From contig NZ_CP117430.1 of assembly GCF_030687395.1 (NCBI RefSeq), positions 2,480,001-2,544,000 of the forward strand: 64,000 nt of DNA, written 5' to 3'. The translations under genes and the position numbers were made by a program. This stretch comes from Pseudomonas wuhanensis (GTDB lineage Bacteria > Pseudomonadota > Gammaproteobacteria > Pseudomonadales > Pseudomonadaceae). Shown one piece after another: positions 8,267 through 16,604 of the stretch. The stretch's first letter is position 1, and each line of letters starts with the position of its first letter. The notes under the pieces are model-generated. The model saw nothing but the letters and a program-made list of their open reading frames with translations, did no database searches and was not told the DNA's origin.

Positions 8267-8269
8267 CCT

Positions 8270-8767
8270 TTAAAACGAAGGCTTATTAAGCCGCCCATCA
8301 AGGGCAAAAGGCTCTTGCAATACCAACTCGTACAACCCATTAGCCAATTGCGGGTTCATCAACAAATTCCAGCTATGCGGCGAGACACTGGAAGGGACCA
8401 ACACAAAGGGGTACACACTTAACAGGTCCGCACCGAACTGTTGCTGGCTGCGACTTGGGGTACCTGGTACCAGCCAATTTGAGTTTGCGATGCTGTCGGG
8501 CTGCACCACATAAATCCTGGACGGGTTGAGCACTCGGGCCTGGGTAAGACGATGGGGCTTGCAATCCAGCGCGTCGAAATCCTTATGCACCGCAACTTCA
8601 AGGATGGCCGTAGAGGCATCCAAGGCTGCATAAACCGTGGCCATACCTTTAGGGTTCCAGCGCCCACCCACTTTTTCAGCGCCAATACCCGAATTCCAGG
8701 AGGGGGCATACTCAGCAGGATCAAGGCGCCAGAAGTGAATCTCACTGCTCAAAGGGTCTTTGGCCAT
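8270..8767 (-). CDS. RES-domain toxin
   Basis: A 165-residue RES-domain protein (HFWRLDPAEYAPSW at the N-terminus, GGRWNPKGMATVYAALDASTAILEV with the conserved Arg, Tyr and Glu). RES toxins of the Xre-RES family degrade NAD+ and arrest growth. The ATG at 8767 shares one base with the TGA of the antitoxin gene upstream (TGATG), so the pair is translationally coupled; an in-frame TTG just before it is unlikely to be used. The family identity is clear, and NAD+ cleavage is known for relatives but inferred here. Confidence 0.88.
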   Translation of the reverse strand: MAKDPLSSEIHFWRLDPAEYAPSWNSGIGAEKVGGRWNPKGMATVYAALDASTAILEVAVHKDFDALDCKPHRLTQARVLNPSRIYVVQPDSIANSNWLVPGTPSRSQQQFGADLLSVYPFVLVPSSVSPHSWNLLMNPQLANGLYELVLQEPFALDGRLNKPSF

Positions 8768-9342
8768 CAATAGACCCCATACTCAATACGCGTCAGAAAG
8801 TCAGTCACCAACTCATACCCGACCGAATTTGAAATCAGGTCGATGGGGATTTCACCGTCCAGGCCCCGTGCAGGTTTGACCATCCACTGCTCTGCAAGCT
8901 CACGCGAACCCAGCACTTCCGTTGCCTTTTCCAAGACCTCCGCATAGTTGAGTGCTCGCGTGCTTTGCTCCGCGGTCAACGCTTCATTGGGCGTTTTCAA
9001 CCGCCGCGCTAGCGTGCGATCAGATGCGCCAACGATTTTCGACAGCACGCCGCGTTGCTTATACACCTCGCTGTGTTCGATCATGTCGAGCACCGACTGC
9101 AGCGGGAAACCGTTTTTAACGGCCCTGTAAATCTCCATACGATCATCGCTATTTCTTCCAGAAAGCAAGACCGCAACCATTGGGGGCACGCGACTGGAAC
9201 CCGGCATTTTCACCTTCACCGCACGCTCGCCATTACTCAAGACGGTTACGGCAACATTGGATTCGAGTGGTTTAACCTTTCTTTTTGGGCTGGCATCTTT
9301 GCCAGCCTCGTCGACTACGACATCTTTTTTCTTGGCGCTCAT
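8767..9342 (-). CDS. Xre/ParS-type antitoxin of the RES toxin
   Basis: A 191-residue antitoxin with a central HTH-like part (VGASDRTLARRL) and the C-terminal DUF2384/ParS toxin-binding domain (LNYAEVLEKATEVLGSRELAEQWMVKPARGLDG). It neutralises the adjacent RES toxin and probably represses the operon. The start at 9342 (MSAKKKDVV) is preferred over an upstream in-frame ATG at 9372 because GCGGAGG lies about 8 nt before it. The N-terminal 40 residues are Lys/Asp-rich and longer than in many relatives. Confidence 0.85.
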   Translation of the reverse strand: MSAKKKDVVVDEAGKDASPKRKVKPLESNVAVTVLSNGERAVKVKMPGSSRVPPMVAVLLSGRNSDDRMEIYRAVKNGFPLQSVLDMIEHSEVYKQRGVLSKIVGASDRTLARRLKTPNEALTAEQSTRALNYAEVLEKATEVLGSRELAEQWMVKPARGLDGEIPIDLISNSVGYELVTDFLTRIEYGVY

Positions 9343-9374
9343 GGCAGCCTCCGCCGCTTTGTCATCTGGCATAA

Positions 9375-9382
9375 ACTATAGT
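9375..9382 (-). promoter_or_regulatory. Candidate operator/-10 region of the TA operon
   Basis: The perfect 8-nt palindrome ACTATAGT lies about 35 nt upstream of the chosen antitoxin start and includes a TATAGT -10-like hexamer. It could be the autoregulatory site of the Xre-type antitoxin. The flanking GGCA and TGCC are on a slightly different centre, so the full operator is uncertain. Confidence 0.3.
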
Positions 9383-9437
9383 GCCAAATGGCAGGAAAGA
9401 CCTAATCCCACGATGTTTGCCTACAACGCGCCCCGAG

Positions 9438-9498
9438 ACCTGTGGCGAGGGAGCTTGCTCCCGCTGGGCCGCGCAGCGGACCCAAAAAAGGGATCGCT
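9438..9498 (+). repeat. REP unit with partial partner
   Basis: Begins with ACCTGTGGCGAGGGAGCTTG and continues into CTCCCGCTGGGCCGCGCAGC, the first half of the long REP-pair family seen elsewhere. The expected inverted second half is absent. Confidence 0.7.
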
Positions 9499-9541
9499 GC
9501 ACAGCCCAACGTCAGTGACCCACTACCACGGCAGACTGCAC

Positions 9542-9904
9542 CTATTTGGGTAGATCAATTTTATCCAGCACCCGGTTCGCGGTGATCTCCGCCACCATGA
9601 TGCTGTTTGAAATACCCAGCAGGGCGTAGCGCGATTCACCCTCCAGATGATCCACCAACTGATGGACCATCACATCGACCGAGGCTAGCGTCTCAACCAA
9701 AAAAACCGCCAGGGTTTCGGCCTTGGCTTCTGGGTCCACGGAAAACAGATTGCTGGGTTTACGCGCGGTGGCTTTGATGTCGGCATTCGACGGGAAGTGG
9801 AAGTCGAGGGCGCGTTCGGCGGCCTCGTTGAGCTTTTTTGAATCGAGAGATTCGTAGGGGGACGCCGGGTCTGTGACCGGCGGGTTGGGCGTTGCCTTGA
9901 ACAT
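9542..9904 (-). CDS. DUF6124-family protein
   Basis: A 120-residue cytoplasmic protein matching the Pseudomonas DUF6124 family: PPVTDPASPYESLDSKKLNEAAERALDFHF at the N-terminus, FSVDPEAKAETLAVFLVETLASVDVMV in the middle, and GISNSIMVAEITANRVLD at the end. The function is unknown. It is preceded by AAAGG 9 nt before the ATG and by an unusually long, highly structured region (listed next), so its translation is probably controlled by RNA structure. It is monocistronic as far as can be seen. Confidence 0.8.
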   Translation of the reverse strand: MFKATPNPPVTDPASPYESLDSKKLNEAAERALDFHFPSNADIKATARKPSNLFSVDPEAKAETLAVFLVETLASVDVMVHQLVDHLEGESRYALLGISNSIMVAEITANRVLDKIDLPK

Positions 9905-10150
9905 GGTGACTAACCTTTAGTGAGGCCGCAACCATCTCGCTGCTAAACGAAAGGGTGGCAGCTGTGCGCAAGTTAGCAGACCGGTAAGTCACCCAAAACC
10001 CGGCGCACCCGAAGGTGCCATGCGCACAGCCACCATCAAGTGCAGGCGAATGCCTGACTGGATAAGACCTGTGCAACCGTGAATGACTAGCCGGGCTGCT
10101 AAACCCGATCACTGGGAATCAGTGACGCGAATCAAGTTACCGGTGGGGCT
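9905..10150 (-). promoter_or_regulatory. Structured 5' leader of the DUF6124 gene
   Basis: Read on the minus strand, this gap contains hairpins TCACTG/CAGTGA (loop ATTCC), CGGG/CCCG (loop TTTAGCAG) and CAGGC/GCCTG (loop ATTC). A long stem joins GGTGGCTGTGCGCA (10021-10034) to TGCGCACAGCTGCCACC, with a 3-nt bulge, and encloses a GCACC-TTCG-GGTGC hairpin. CTGCTAA (9972-9979) can pair with the TTTAGCAG loop upstream or with a second TTTAGCAG near 9939-9948. GGTGACTTACC (9983-9993) can pair with GGTTAGTCACC (9905-9915) next to the ribosome binding site. This looks like a cis-acting RNA; transcription direction is inferred from the gene that follows. Confidence 0.55.
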
Positions 10151-10469
10151 CTAGGCGCACAAGCCGGCGGATTCTGGTGCAGCCGTAGGCAACGGCGCAA
10201 GGTTTTGTAGCTTTCAGGACGTAACTTTGAGGTCTTTTAAACAAGCCTCTTCAGTCAATGTTGACTGTGCCACCGTCTTCGCAAGCAAGCCCGCTCCCAC
10301 AGGTTCCGCCGCTACACCAGATCGGATCCCTGTCATTTAATTGCCTCCCCCCTCCTCATTTGTAGAGGTCCATCCGACGCCTGCGCCCTATAGGGTATGC
10401 CTGCATATCAGAGGCTTGCGGCCGTCTGTTCGGGGCACTTCCAAAACTATAAAAACAGAGGTGAGGCAG
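10151..10469. other. Intergenic region with one REP unit
   Basis: No gene is seen in these 319 bases. A single REP unit (CTTCGCAAGCAAGCCCGCTCCCACAG) lies at 10278-10303. The region must hold the promoter of the amidohydrolase gene and possibly that of the DUF6124 leader on the other strand, but no convincing -35/-10 pair was found. Confidence 0.5.
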
Positions 10470-12332
10470 TTGAAATTTTCCAGGCTGTTTATCGCCGTTG
10501 CGTCGACAACGGCATTTTCCTGCATGGCGCTGGTGGGGTGTCAGACACAGGGTTCGACACCGGCTGACAGGGTGATGCGCAACGGCTATGTCTACACCGT
10601 CGATGGCAAGAACTCCGTGCAGCAGGCGATCGCCGTCACGGGCGGGAAGATCGTCTATGTCGGCAGCGATGAAGGCGTTGCTTCGTACATCGGCACGCAG
10701 ACACAGCTGATCGATCTGGCGGGACGCATGTTGATGCCCGGCTTCGTCGATGCGCACATGCATCCGGGGGATGGCGGTCGCGCCATGACGTTGTGCGACC
10801 TGAAATACCAGACGATGACCCGCAAGGTTTTTCAGGAAACCATTCAGGCATGTCTGGATGCCGACAAGGGCAAGGGCCCCGATGTCTGGCTTGAAGTGGG
10901 CAGCTGGGACCGCATGGGCATGACCGGGCTCGATGGCGATCCCGATAAATCGACGCTGGACGCGCTCAAGACCAATCGCCCGATTCAGGTCCGTTCCACC
11001 GACTTCCATACCGTGCTGACAAACTCCCGCGGCCTGGCGGTCGCGGGCATCAACAAGCACACGGCCAATCCGGGGGATGGCAAGTACGTGCGCGACAGCG
11101 CCGGCAACCCGACCGGTATTTGCGAGGACGGTGCCGCCGATGCCATGGCCGCCGTGGTGCCGCCGGCCAGCGACGCAGAAAAACTCAACCAGACTCGGGC
11201 GGCGCTCGACGCCATGCGCCAGCAAGGTATCACCAGTTTCTTCGATGCCTTGTCGGGGCCTGAAAATGGCAAAGCGTTTACCACCCTGCAACAGTCGGGC
11301 GAGCTGACCGCACGGGCCTTGTTGGCGATCAAACTGGACCCTGCCGCCGCTGCTGCAGACCCGGCGAAAACCATTGCCGAGGCCAAGGCACTGGCCAACA
11401 CCTATGACCAGGGCGAAGCCAAAGTCGCGCCGGGCGTGAGCATGCGTCACGTCAAATTGTTCATGGACGGCATCATCAACGCTCCAGCGGATACCGGGGC
11501 AATGCTGACGCCGTACCTGCGCAATGCCGGCACGGATACCGCGCCCAAGTGGACGCCTGGCAAGAATGCCGGTGAGCTGTACTTCCCGCCGCAAGTGCTT
11601 AATCCGTTGCTGTTGCAAGCGGTGCAGGCCGGCCTCGACCCGCACCTTCACGCCACCGGGGATCGGGCGGTGCGTGACTCGTTGAACGGTATCGAATACG
11701 TGCGCCAGCAACTGCCGGGAAATGGCTTTCGTCCGGCCATTACTCACGCGGAATCGGTGGACCCCGCCGACTATGCACGCTTCAAGGCGCTGGATGTGAC
11801 CGCCAACATGTCGTTCCAGTGGGCCCAGCAGGCGCCGTCCACGGTTGACGGCACCAGCGATCATCTGGGCCCGGCGCGTTTTGCCCGCATGGAACCATCG
11901 GGCAGCATCAGCCGCGCTGGCGGCCGGGTTGCCTATGGCAGTGACTGGCCTGTCGACCCGCTCGATGAATTCCTGGCGCTGAAGATCGGTGTCACCCGCT
12001 CAGGCGATCCGCTGAACCCGCACAGCTACGGCCCAAAATATGCGGGCAGGTTGAATGCCGACCCGGCGCTGTCGCGCACTGACGTGTTGCGCGCCATCAC
12101 CATGAACGCCGCCGAGCAACTGAAACTGGACGCTGTCGTCGGTTCGGTCGAAGTGGGCAAGTTCGCCGACTTGATCGTGCTGGACAAGAACTTCATGCAG
12201 GTGCCGGAGGATGAGCTGGGCCGTAACGAGGTGCTGCTAACGATGGTCGGCGGCAAGGTCGTGTGGGCCAAGGCGCCGTTCGTTGGACCTGATCCGAAGG
12301 CGTTGTCACAAATCTCCCGAACCGCCCAATAA
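10470..12332 (+). CDS. Exported amidohydrolase (YtcJ-like), predicted lipoprotein
   Basis: A 620-residue metal-dependent amidohydrolase. It starts at TTG 10470, placed perfectly behind GAGGTGAG, giving MKFSRLFIAVASTTAF...LVGC, a lipobox signal. The catalytic landmarks are GFVDAHMHPGD (HxH metal site), VKLFMDGII, HLHATGDRAVRDSLNG and YGSDWPVDPLDEF. These fit the amidohydrolase_3/YtcJ group, whose members hydrolyse C-N bonds of cyclic or acylated amides. The substrate is unknown. It lies 18 nt upstream of a paralogue, and a porin follows, so it is likely the first gene of an operon acting on an imported compound outside the cytoplasm. Confidence 0.85.
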   Translation: MKFSRLFIAVASTTAFSCMALVGCQTQGSTPADRVMRNGYVYTVDGKNSVQQAIAVTGGKIVYVGSDEGVASYIGTQTQLIDLAGRMLMPGFVDAHMHPGDGGRAMTLCDLKYQTMTRKVFQETIQACLDADKGKGPDVWLEVGSWDRMGMTGLDGDPDKSTLDALKTNRPIQVRSTDFHTVLTNSRGLAVAGINKHTANPGDGKYVRDSAGNPTGICEDGAADAMAAVVPPASDAEKLNQTRAALDAMRQQGITSFFDALSGPENGKAFTTLQQSGELTARALLAIKLDPAAAAADPAKTIAEAKALANTYDQGEAKVAPGVSMRHVKLFMDGIINAPADTGAMLTPYLRNAGTDTAPKWTPGKNAGELYFPPQVLNPLLLQAVQAGLDPHLHATGDRAVRDSLNGIEYVRQQLPGNGFRPAITHAESVDPADYARFKALDVTANMSFQWAQQAPSTVDGTSDHLGPARFARMEPSGSISRAGGRVAYGSDWPVDPLDEFLALKIGVTRSGDPLNPHSYGPKYAGRLNADPALSRTDVLRAITMNAAEQLKLDAVVGSVEVGKFADLIVLDKNFMQVPEDELGRNEVLLTMVGGKVVWAKAPFVGPDPKALSQISRTAQ

Positions 12333-12350
12333 AAACAAGAGAGTGTTCCG

Positions 12351-14093
12351 ATGCAACTATTCATTCCCAACCTGTTGGCCGCAGCCCTGGCCATTTCTTC
12401 GGTGCAGGCCATGGCCGCCGCTGATCTTGTGCTGTTCAACGGCAAGGTCTTTACCGCCGAACCCGGTCAAGGACTGGTTCAGGCCGTGGCGGTGCAAGAC
12501 GGCAAGATTCTAAAAGTGGGCAGCAATGCCGAGATCAACGCCCTGGCCGATGCCCAGACGCAACGAATCGATCTGGCGGGCAAAGTACTGATGCCTGGAA
12601 TGATTGATACCCATAGTCACCCGGTGGTTGCGGCCTTCAACAGCCAGGGGGCCAACCTGCTGGATGAAGTAAAGCCGTTGCCGGAACTCGAGCAATGGGT
12701 GATTGAGCAGGATGAAGCGGGGCGAGCACGGGCCGGTGACGTGATCAGCATTGCCGGGGTGAGTTCGGCCTATTGGGAGAAAAGCCGCGAGCTTGGTCAG
12801 CACTTCAATCAGGGACGCTGGGCGGAACAACCGGTGGTCCTCAGCGGGATTGACGGGCATACCGGCTGGGCCAACAACGCGATGCTCAAGCGTCTGAAGA
12901 TCGACGCGGCATTGGTAAAAGGTCTGTCGGAACAGGACCGCAGCTTCGTGGGGCACGCAGCGGACTTCACCCCCAATGGTTTGTTCGCCGAGTCGCGCTG
13001 GGACAAGGTACGCAGTCAGATCCCCGCGCCCGACAAAGAGGTCATGTTGAAGGCTGCCCGCGAGGCGGTGAAGGTCAATAATCAATATGGCGTTACCGCC
13101 TGGATGGACGCGGCCGCGAATGCCGGAAGTGGTGATTCACTGTTCGATTTCCAGGCCACCGAGCAGAGTTACGGTGTTCTACCGCTTTACCGCGAACTGG
13201 CAGAGAAGGGCGAGCTCAATGCCCACGTCGCGGCGCTGCTGCTGGCTAACCCAAAAAGCCGGCCGGCGGACCTGGAGATGCTGGCCAAGGTGATGAAGAA
13301 ATTCGAGGGCGTACCCAACCTGAGCTTCCCGGGCATCAAGGTCTTCGCTGACGGCGTTCTGGAGTTTCCGGGGCAGACGGCAGCGGTGATTGTTCCGTTC
13401 ACCAACAGTCACAAAAACGGTCAGTTGCTAATCGACCCGGCACACTTCGGTGAGTTGGTAGTCGCGGCGGAGAAGCGCGACTGGATTGTGCACACGCATG
13501 CGGTCGGCGACCGTGCCGTACGTGAGTCACTCAATGGCTTTGAATACGCGCGCAAGCTCAACCCGACACCGATGGCCCACAGCATTACCCACCTGCAACT
13601 GGTCAATCCAAAGGAGTTCCCGCGCTTCAAACAACTTGGCGTGATCGCTTCCATGCAGCTGCTGTGGGCCACCGGCGAGTCTTACACGGTGGAGTTGGTC
13701 AAACCGTATATCAGCGCGTTTGCTTACGGTTACCAGTATCCCGCCAGGTCCCTGCATAACGCCGGTGCGGTCATCGCCGGTGGCAGTGACTGGCCGGTGT
13801 CCAGCCCCAACCCGTGGAATGCCATCGCCCAGGCCAGCACTCGCAAAGGGCCGCTGGGGGTGTTGAACGCCAATGAAAGCATTGATCGCCAGACCATGTT
13901 CTACGCCTACACCCTCAATGCCGCCAAAGTCCTGCGGCTGGAGCAACAGATTGGCTCGCTGGCGCCCGGCAAACAGGCTGATCTGATCATCCTCGACCGC
14001 GATGTGTTCAAGGTCAGCGACGACGAGCTGTTCGACACCAGGGTCCTGAAGACTTTCTTTGCTGGCAAGCAGGTTTACGCGCCCGCGTCCTGA
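12351..14093 (+). CDS. Exported amidohydrolase (YtcJ-like), second copy
   Basis: A 580-residue paralogue of the preceding gene with a cleavable signal peptide (LLAAALAISSVQAMAAA). The same landmarks are present: GMIDTHSHPVV (metal site), GIKVFADGVLEFPG, HTHAVGDRAVRESLNGFEY and GGSDWPVSSPNPW. It begins 18 nt after the previous stop behind GAGAG. The two enzymes are clearly diverged, so they may act on different positions of one substrate, or one after the other. The specific substrate is not known. A stem-loop and a porin gene follow. Confidence 0.85.
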   Translation: MQLFIPNLLAAALAISSVQAMAAADLVLFNGKVFTAEPGQGLVQAVAVQDGKILKVGSNAEINALADAQTQRIDLAGKVLMPGMIDTHSHPVVAAFNSQGANLLDEVKPLPELEQWVIEQDEAGRARAGDVISIAGVSSAYWEKSRELGQHFNQGRWAEQPVVLSGIDGHTGWANNAMLKRLKIDAALVKGLSEQDRSFVGHAADFTPNGLFAESRWDKVRSQIPAPDKEVMLKAAREAVKVNNQYGVTAWMDAAANAGSGDSLFDFQATEQSYGVLPLYRELAEKGELNAHVAALLLANPKSRPADLEMLAKVMKKFEGVPNLSFPGIKVFADGVLEFPGQTAAVIVPFTNSHKNGQLLIDPAHFGELVVAAEKRDWIVHTHAVGDRAVRESLNGFEYARKLNPTPMAHSITHLQLVNPKEFPRFKQLGVIASMQLLWATGESYTVELVKPYISAFAYGYQYPARSLHNAGAVIAGGSDWPVSSPNPWNAIAQASTRKGPLGVLNANESIDRQTMFYAYTLNAAKVLRLEQQIGSLAPGKQADLIILDRDVFKVSDDELFDTRVLKTFFAGKQVYAPAS

Positions 14094-14130
14094 CGACTAC
14101 CCGCCGGCAGCACCCAGAAAAATGCACCTG

Positions 14131-14149
14131 CCCCTCGCATTGCGAGGGG
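14131..14149 (+). terminator. Stem-loop between amidohydrolase and porin genes
   Basis: CCCCTCGC and GCGAGGGG form a perfect 8-bp stem with an ATT loop, enclosed by CCCAG and CTGGG. There is no T-run after it on the plus strand, so it is not a standard intrinsic terminator. It may instead set the ratio of the two transcripts. Confidence 0.4.
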
Positions 14150-14204
14150 CTGGGCAACGCCATGCCCGAAATCACCCGCTGATCCATAAAAATAAGAGAC
14201 TTGT

Positions 14205-14945
14205 ATGAACGTACGCTCAGCATTGACCCTTGCCAGCCTTGTATTGGCTCCCCTGACCAGCCAGGCACTGACACTTAACGACAACTTCAGCCTGGACATG
14301 ACCCTGGGCGTTGTCAGTGACTATCGCACGCGTGGCATTTCGCAAACCCTGGGGGATCCGGCGGTTCAGGCCGGCGCCACGCTGGTGCACAGCAGCGGCT
14401 TGTACGTTGGCGCCTGGACCTCGAATGTCGATTACGGCGGTCCCTACAAGACCCGGCAGGAACTCGAGTACTACGCGGGCTATTACTGGCAGGCGACCGA
14501 AGCAATCAGTCTCGATCTGGGGTACCTCAAGTACGACTATCCAAAGGAAGGCCAATTCAACCTGAGTGAGGTCTACGCCATCCTTGATGTTTATGGCGTG
14601 AAGCTCGGCGCCAACTACTCAAACGATACGCCGAACTTCTTTGGCGAGGACCAGGACACCCTTTACACCTACCTCAGCTACAAAATCGAATTGCCGGCCG
14701 AGATCGGCCTGGACCTGCGCGTGGGTCGCAACGATGTCAAAGACCCGGCGTTCTGGTCCGCCAACGGTGAAAGCCGTGATGCCTACACAGAGTGGGAGGC
14801 CAAACTGACCCGTGATTTTGTGGGCGTGACCTGGGGCCTCAGCTACATCGATACCGACCTGTCGAAAAGCGAATGCGCGAGCTGGTACGGCTATGGCGAT
14901 CTATGCACGGCCACCGTGGTAGCCAGTGCCAGCAAGGCCTTCTAG
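14205..14945 (+). CDS. TorF-family putative porin
   Basis: A 246-residue outer-membrane protein. It has a signal peptide (LTLASLVLAPLTSQALT) and then the family start LDMTLGVVSDYRTRGISQTLGDPAVQAGATLVHSSGLYVGAW, typical of TorF/Gcw_chp porins. The rest is alternating beta-strands and it ends in aromatic ...SKAF, as needed for outer-membrane insertion. It follows two exported amidohydrolases, which suggests uptake of their substrate or product. The NCS1 stump after it suggests that an inner-membrane permease once completed the cassette. Confidence 0.85.
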   Translation: MNVRSALTLASLVLAPLTSQALTLNDNFSLDMTLGVVSDYRTRGISQTLGDPAVQAGATLVHSSGLYVGAWTSNVDYGGPYKTRQELEYYAGYYWQATEAISLDLGYLKYDYPKEGQFNLSEVYAILDVYGVKLGANYSNDTPNFFGEDQDTLYTYLSYKIELPAEIGLDLRVGRNDVKDPAFWSANGESRDAYTEWEAKLTRDFVGVTWGLSYIDTDLSKSECASWYGYGDLCTATVVASASKAF

Positions 14946-15019
14946 TGTTCAAGCCGACACGATAAAAACAACAAACTGTTCTTCACAGGATCGCTGCCCC
15001 ATAGACGCCGCCGGTAAAG

Positions 15020-15139
15020 ATGGTCGCGCAGCTTGGCGGCGTCGATATTTCCTGGATCGTCGGGCTGGTGGTGCCGGGCATTCTCTACTACTGGGTGGCC
15101 AGGACATCCGCGCTTGCCGTGTCGGTCGAGAAGGCTTGA
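15020..15139 (+). pseudogene. C-terminal stump of an NCS1-type transporter
   Basis: The last 36 codons read LGGVDISWIVGLVVPGILYYW followed by a short polar tail and TGA. This is the final membrane segment of NCS1 nucleobase/hydantoin permeases (pattern GxDISWxVGLxV...LYY). The rest of the gene, about 400 codons, is missing; upstream is the porin gene. The surrounding 356-bp gap (14946-15301) shows no other gene. It is the scar of a deletion; whether the lost permease served the amidohydrolases is inference. Confidence 0.55.
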
Positions 15140-15301
15140 ATGCCCTGTCGTTCAAGGGCTGCAGAGTGGACGCGGCGATAACGACCTTGTGTTCAAGCGT
15201 CTCCTATACTGATCCGCGTTGACAGGTTCAACGCAGATCCTGAAGGCCGCTGGAACAGCAGCCAGCGGCTTCCCTACGACTCAACAGTAAGGAGAACGAA
15301 C

Positions 15302-15955
15302 ATGGCAATCCGTATTGGCGACGAAGCACCGGACTTTACCGCCGAAAGCACCGAAGGCCCGCTGCATTTCCACGAGTGGATCGGCGACAAGTGGGCGATC
15401 CTGTTTTCGCATCCCAAGGACTTCACCCCGGTGTGCACCACTGAGCTTGGCTACATGGCAGGGCTCAAGCCGGAGTTCGATAAACGCAACACCAAGATCG
15501 TCGGGCTCAGCGTCGACCCTGTCAGTAACCATCAGGCCTGGGCCAAAGACATCGAAGAGACCCAGGGGCATGCGGTCAACTATCCAATGATCGGGGATGA
15601 GAACCTGGTGGTGGCGAAGCTTTACGACATGATTCATCCGAATGCCAGTGGCGGCGCACGTACCGCAGCCGACAATGCCACCGTGCGCTCAGTGTTCATC
15701 ATCGGCCCGGACAAAAAGGTCAAGGCGATGCTGATCTACCCGATGAGTGCCGGGCGTAACTTCGATGAAGTGCTGCGGCTGCTCGATTCTCTGCAATTGA
15801 ATGCCAAGCACACGGTCGCCACCCCGGTGAACTGGCGTCCGGGCGAGGACGTGATCATTCCCACTTCGGTCTCGGATGAGGACGCCAGGAAGAAGTATCC
15901 GGATGGCTTCAAAACGGTGAAACCTTATTTGCGCACAGTGGCGCAACCGAAGTAA
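15302..15955 (+). CDS. lsfA: 1-Cys peroxiredoxin (Prx6/LsfA type)
   Basis: A 217-residue peroxiredoxin. The peroxidatic cysteine is Cys45 in FSHPKDFTPVCTTELG. There is no resolving Cys and the long C-terminal dimerisation domain (VNWRPGEDVIIPTSVSDEDARKKYPDGFKTVKPYLR) is of the Prx6 class; it is the same type as LsfA of Pseudomonas. It reduces H2O2 and organic hydroperoxides in the cytoplasm. AAGGAGA lies before the ATG. The gene is monocistronic, followed by a REPIN. The symbol is given by class resemblance. Confidence 0.88.
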   Translation: MAIRIGDEAPDFTAESTEGPLHFHEWIGDKWAILFSHPKDFTPVCTTELGYMAGLKPEFDKRNTKIVGLSVDPVSNHQAWAKDIEETQGHAVNYPMIGDENLVVAKLYDMIHPNASGGARTAADNATVRSVFIIGPDKKVKAMLIYPMSAGRNFDEVLRLLDSLQLNAKHTVATPVNWRPGEDVIIPTSVSDEDARKKYPDGFKTVKPYLRTVAQPK

Positions 15956-16001
15956 TCGATCCGTTGGGAGACCCCAATGCCAGTCAATTAAGCGAAATCC
16001 A

Positions 16002-16091
16002 TGTGGGAGCGGGCTTGCTCGCGAAAGCGGTGTGTCAGGCGACATCAATGTTGACTATGCCGCCGCCTTCGCGAGCAAGCCCGCTCCCACA
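16002..16091 (+). repeat. REPIN (inverted REP pair)
   Basis: TGTGGGAGCGGGCTTGCTCG at the left and GCGAGCAAGCCCGCTCCCAC at the right are perfect inverse complements over about 23 nt. The spacer includes GTGTGTCAGGCGACAT and CAATGTTGACTATGCC. It separates the peroxiredoxin gene from the convergent UPF0303 gene, so it could end both transcripts. Confidence 0.85.
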
Positions 16092-16096
16092 GTCTG

Positions 16097-16594
16097 TTAC
16101 TCGCTCTCAAGCGCGAGTTCGCTCAGGTCAGCCCCACACATCTGTGCCAACACCTGAACCACCAGGGCATGATCCTCACGCTGGGGCAGCCCTGAAACGG
16201 TGACGGCGCCAATGCACCCCACGCCCTTGACCGACACCGGAAAGCTGCCGCCATGATCGGCGTAATCACGCAGGGGCAATCCCATCAAACCTTCGAGTGA
16301 ATCACCCTGAAGCTTAAAGGACAGGCCTACGCGGTATGAGCTGAGTTCCATCAGTTCCACGACATTTCGCTTGCGTCGTGCCCAGTCGGCGTTGCTGGCG
16401 GAGGTTCCGGGCATCGAGTAGAAAAACACCGTGTCCCGCGCCAGCCTGACCTCAATCGTGGCGAACACGCCTTGCTCCTCGCAGGCGCTTTTCAAACGGG
16501 TGCCCAAGTCCCAGGCCGTCGTTTTGTCGAAGCGCTCAAACGTCAGGGTTTCTTCCTGGAGTGCGATGCGTTGCAGGTCGGTTTTTATGTCCAT
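16097..16594 (-). CDS. UPF0303 family heme-degrading-domain protein
   Basis: A 165-residue protein matching the UPF0303/HbpS-like fold: FDKTTAWDLGTRLKSACEEQG at the N-terminus, then NADWARRKRNVVELMELSSYRVG, and the C-terminal DHGGSFPVSVKGVGCIGAVTVSGLPQREDHALVVQVL. Relatives are often annotated as heme-binding or heme-degrading, but many members have no proven activity. It begins after GAGGA and lies just downstream of the LacI gene on the same strand with a 10-nt gap, so it is probably co-transcribed with that regulator. Confidence 0.85.
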   Translation of the reverse strand: MDIKTDLQRIALQEETLTFERFDKTTAWDLGTRLKSACEEQGVFATIEVRLARDTVFFYSMPGTSASNADWARRKRNVVELMELSSYRVGLSFKLQGDSLEGLMGLPLRDYADHGGSFPVSVKGVGCIGAVTVSGLPQREDHALVVQVLAQMCGADLSELALESE

Positions 16595-16604
16595 GATTTC
16601 TTCC

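Noticed and set aside
10356..11864. 502-codon minus-strand frame opposite the first amidohydrolase
   Set aside because: Shadow frame caused by codon bias; no motif and the plus-strand gene is unmistakable.
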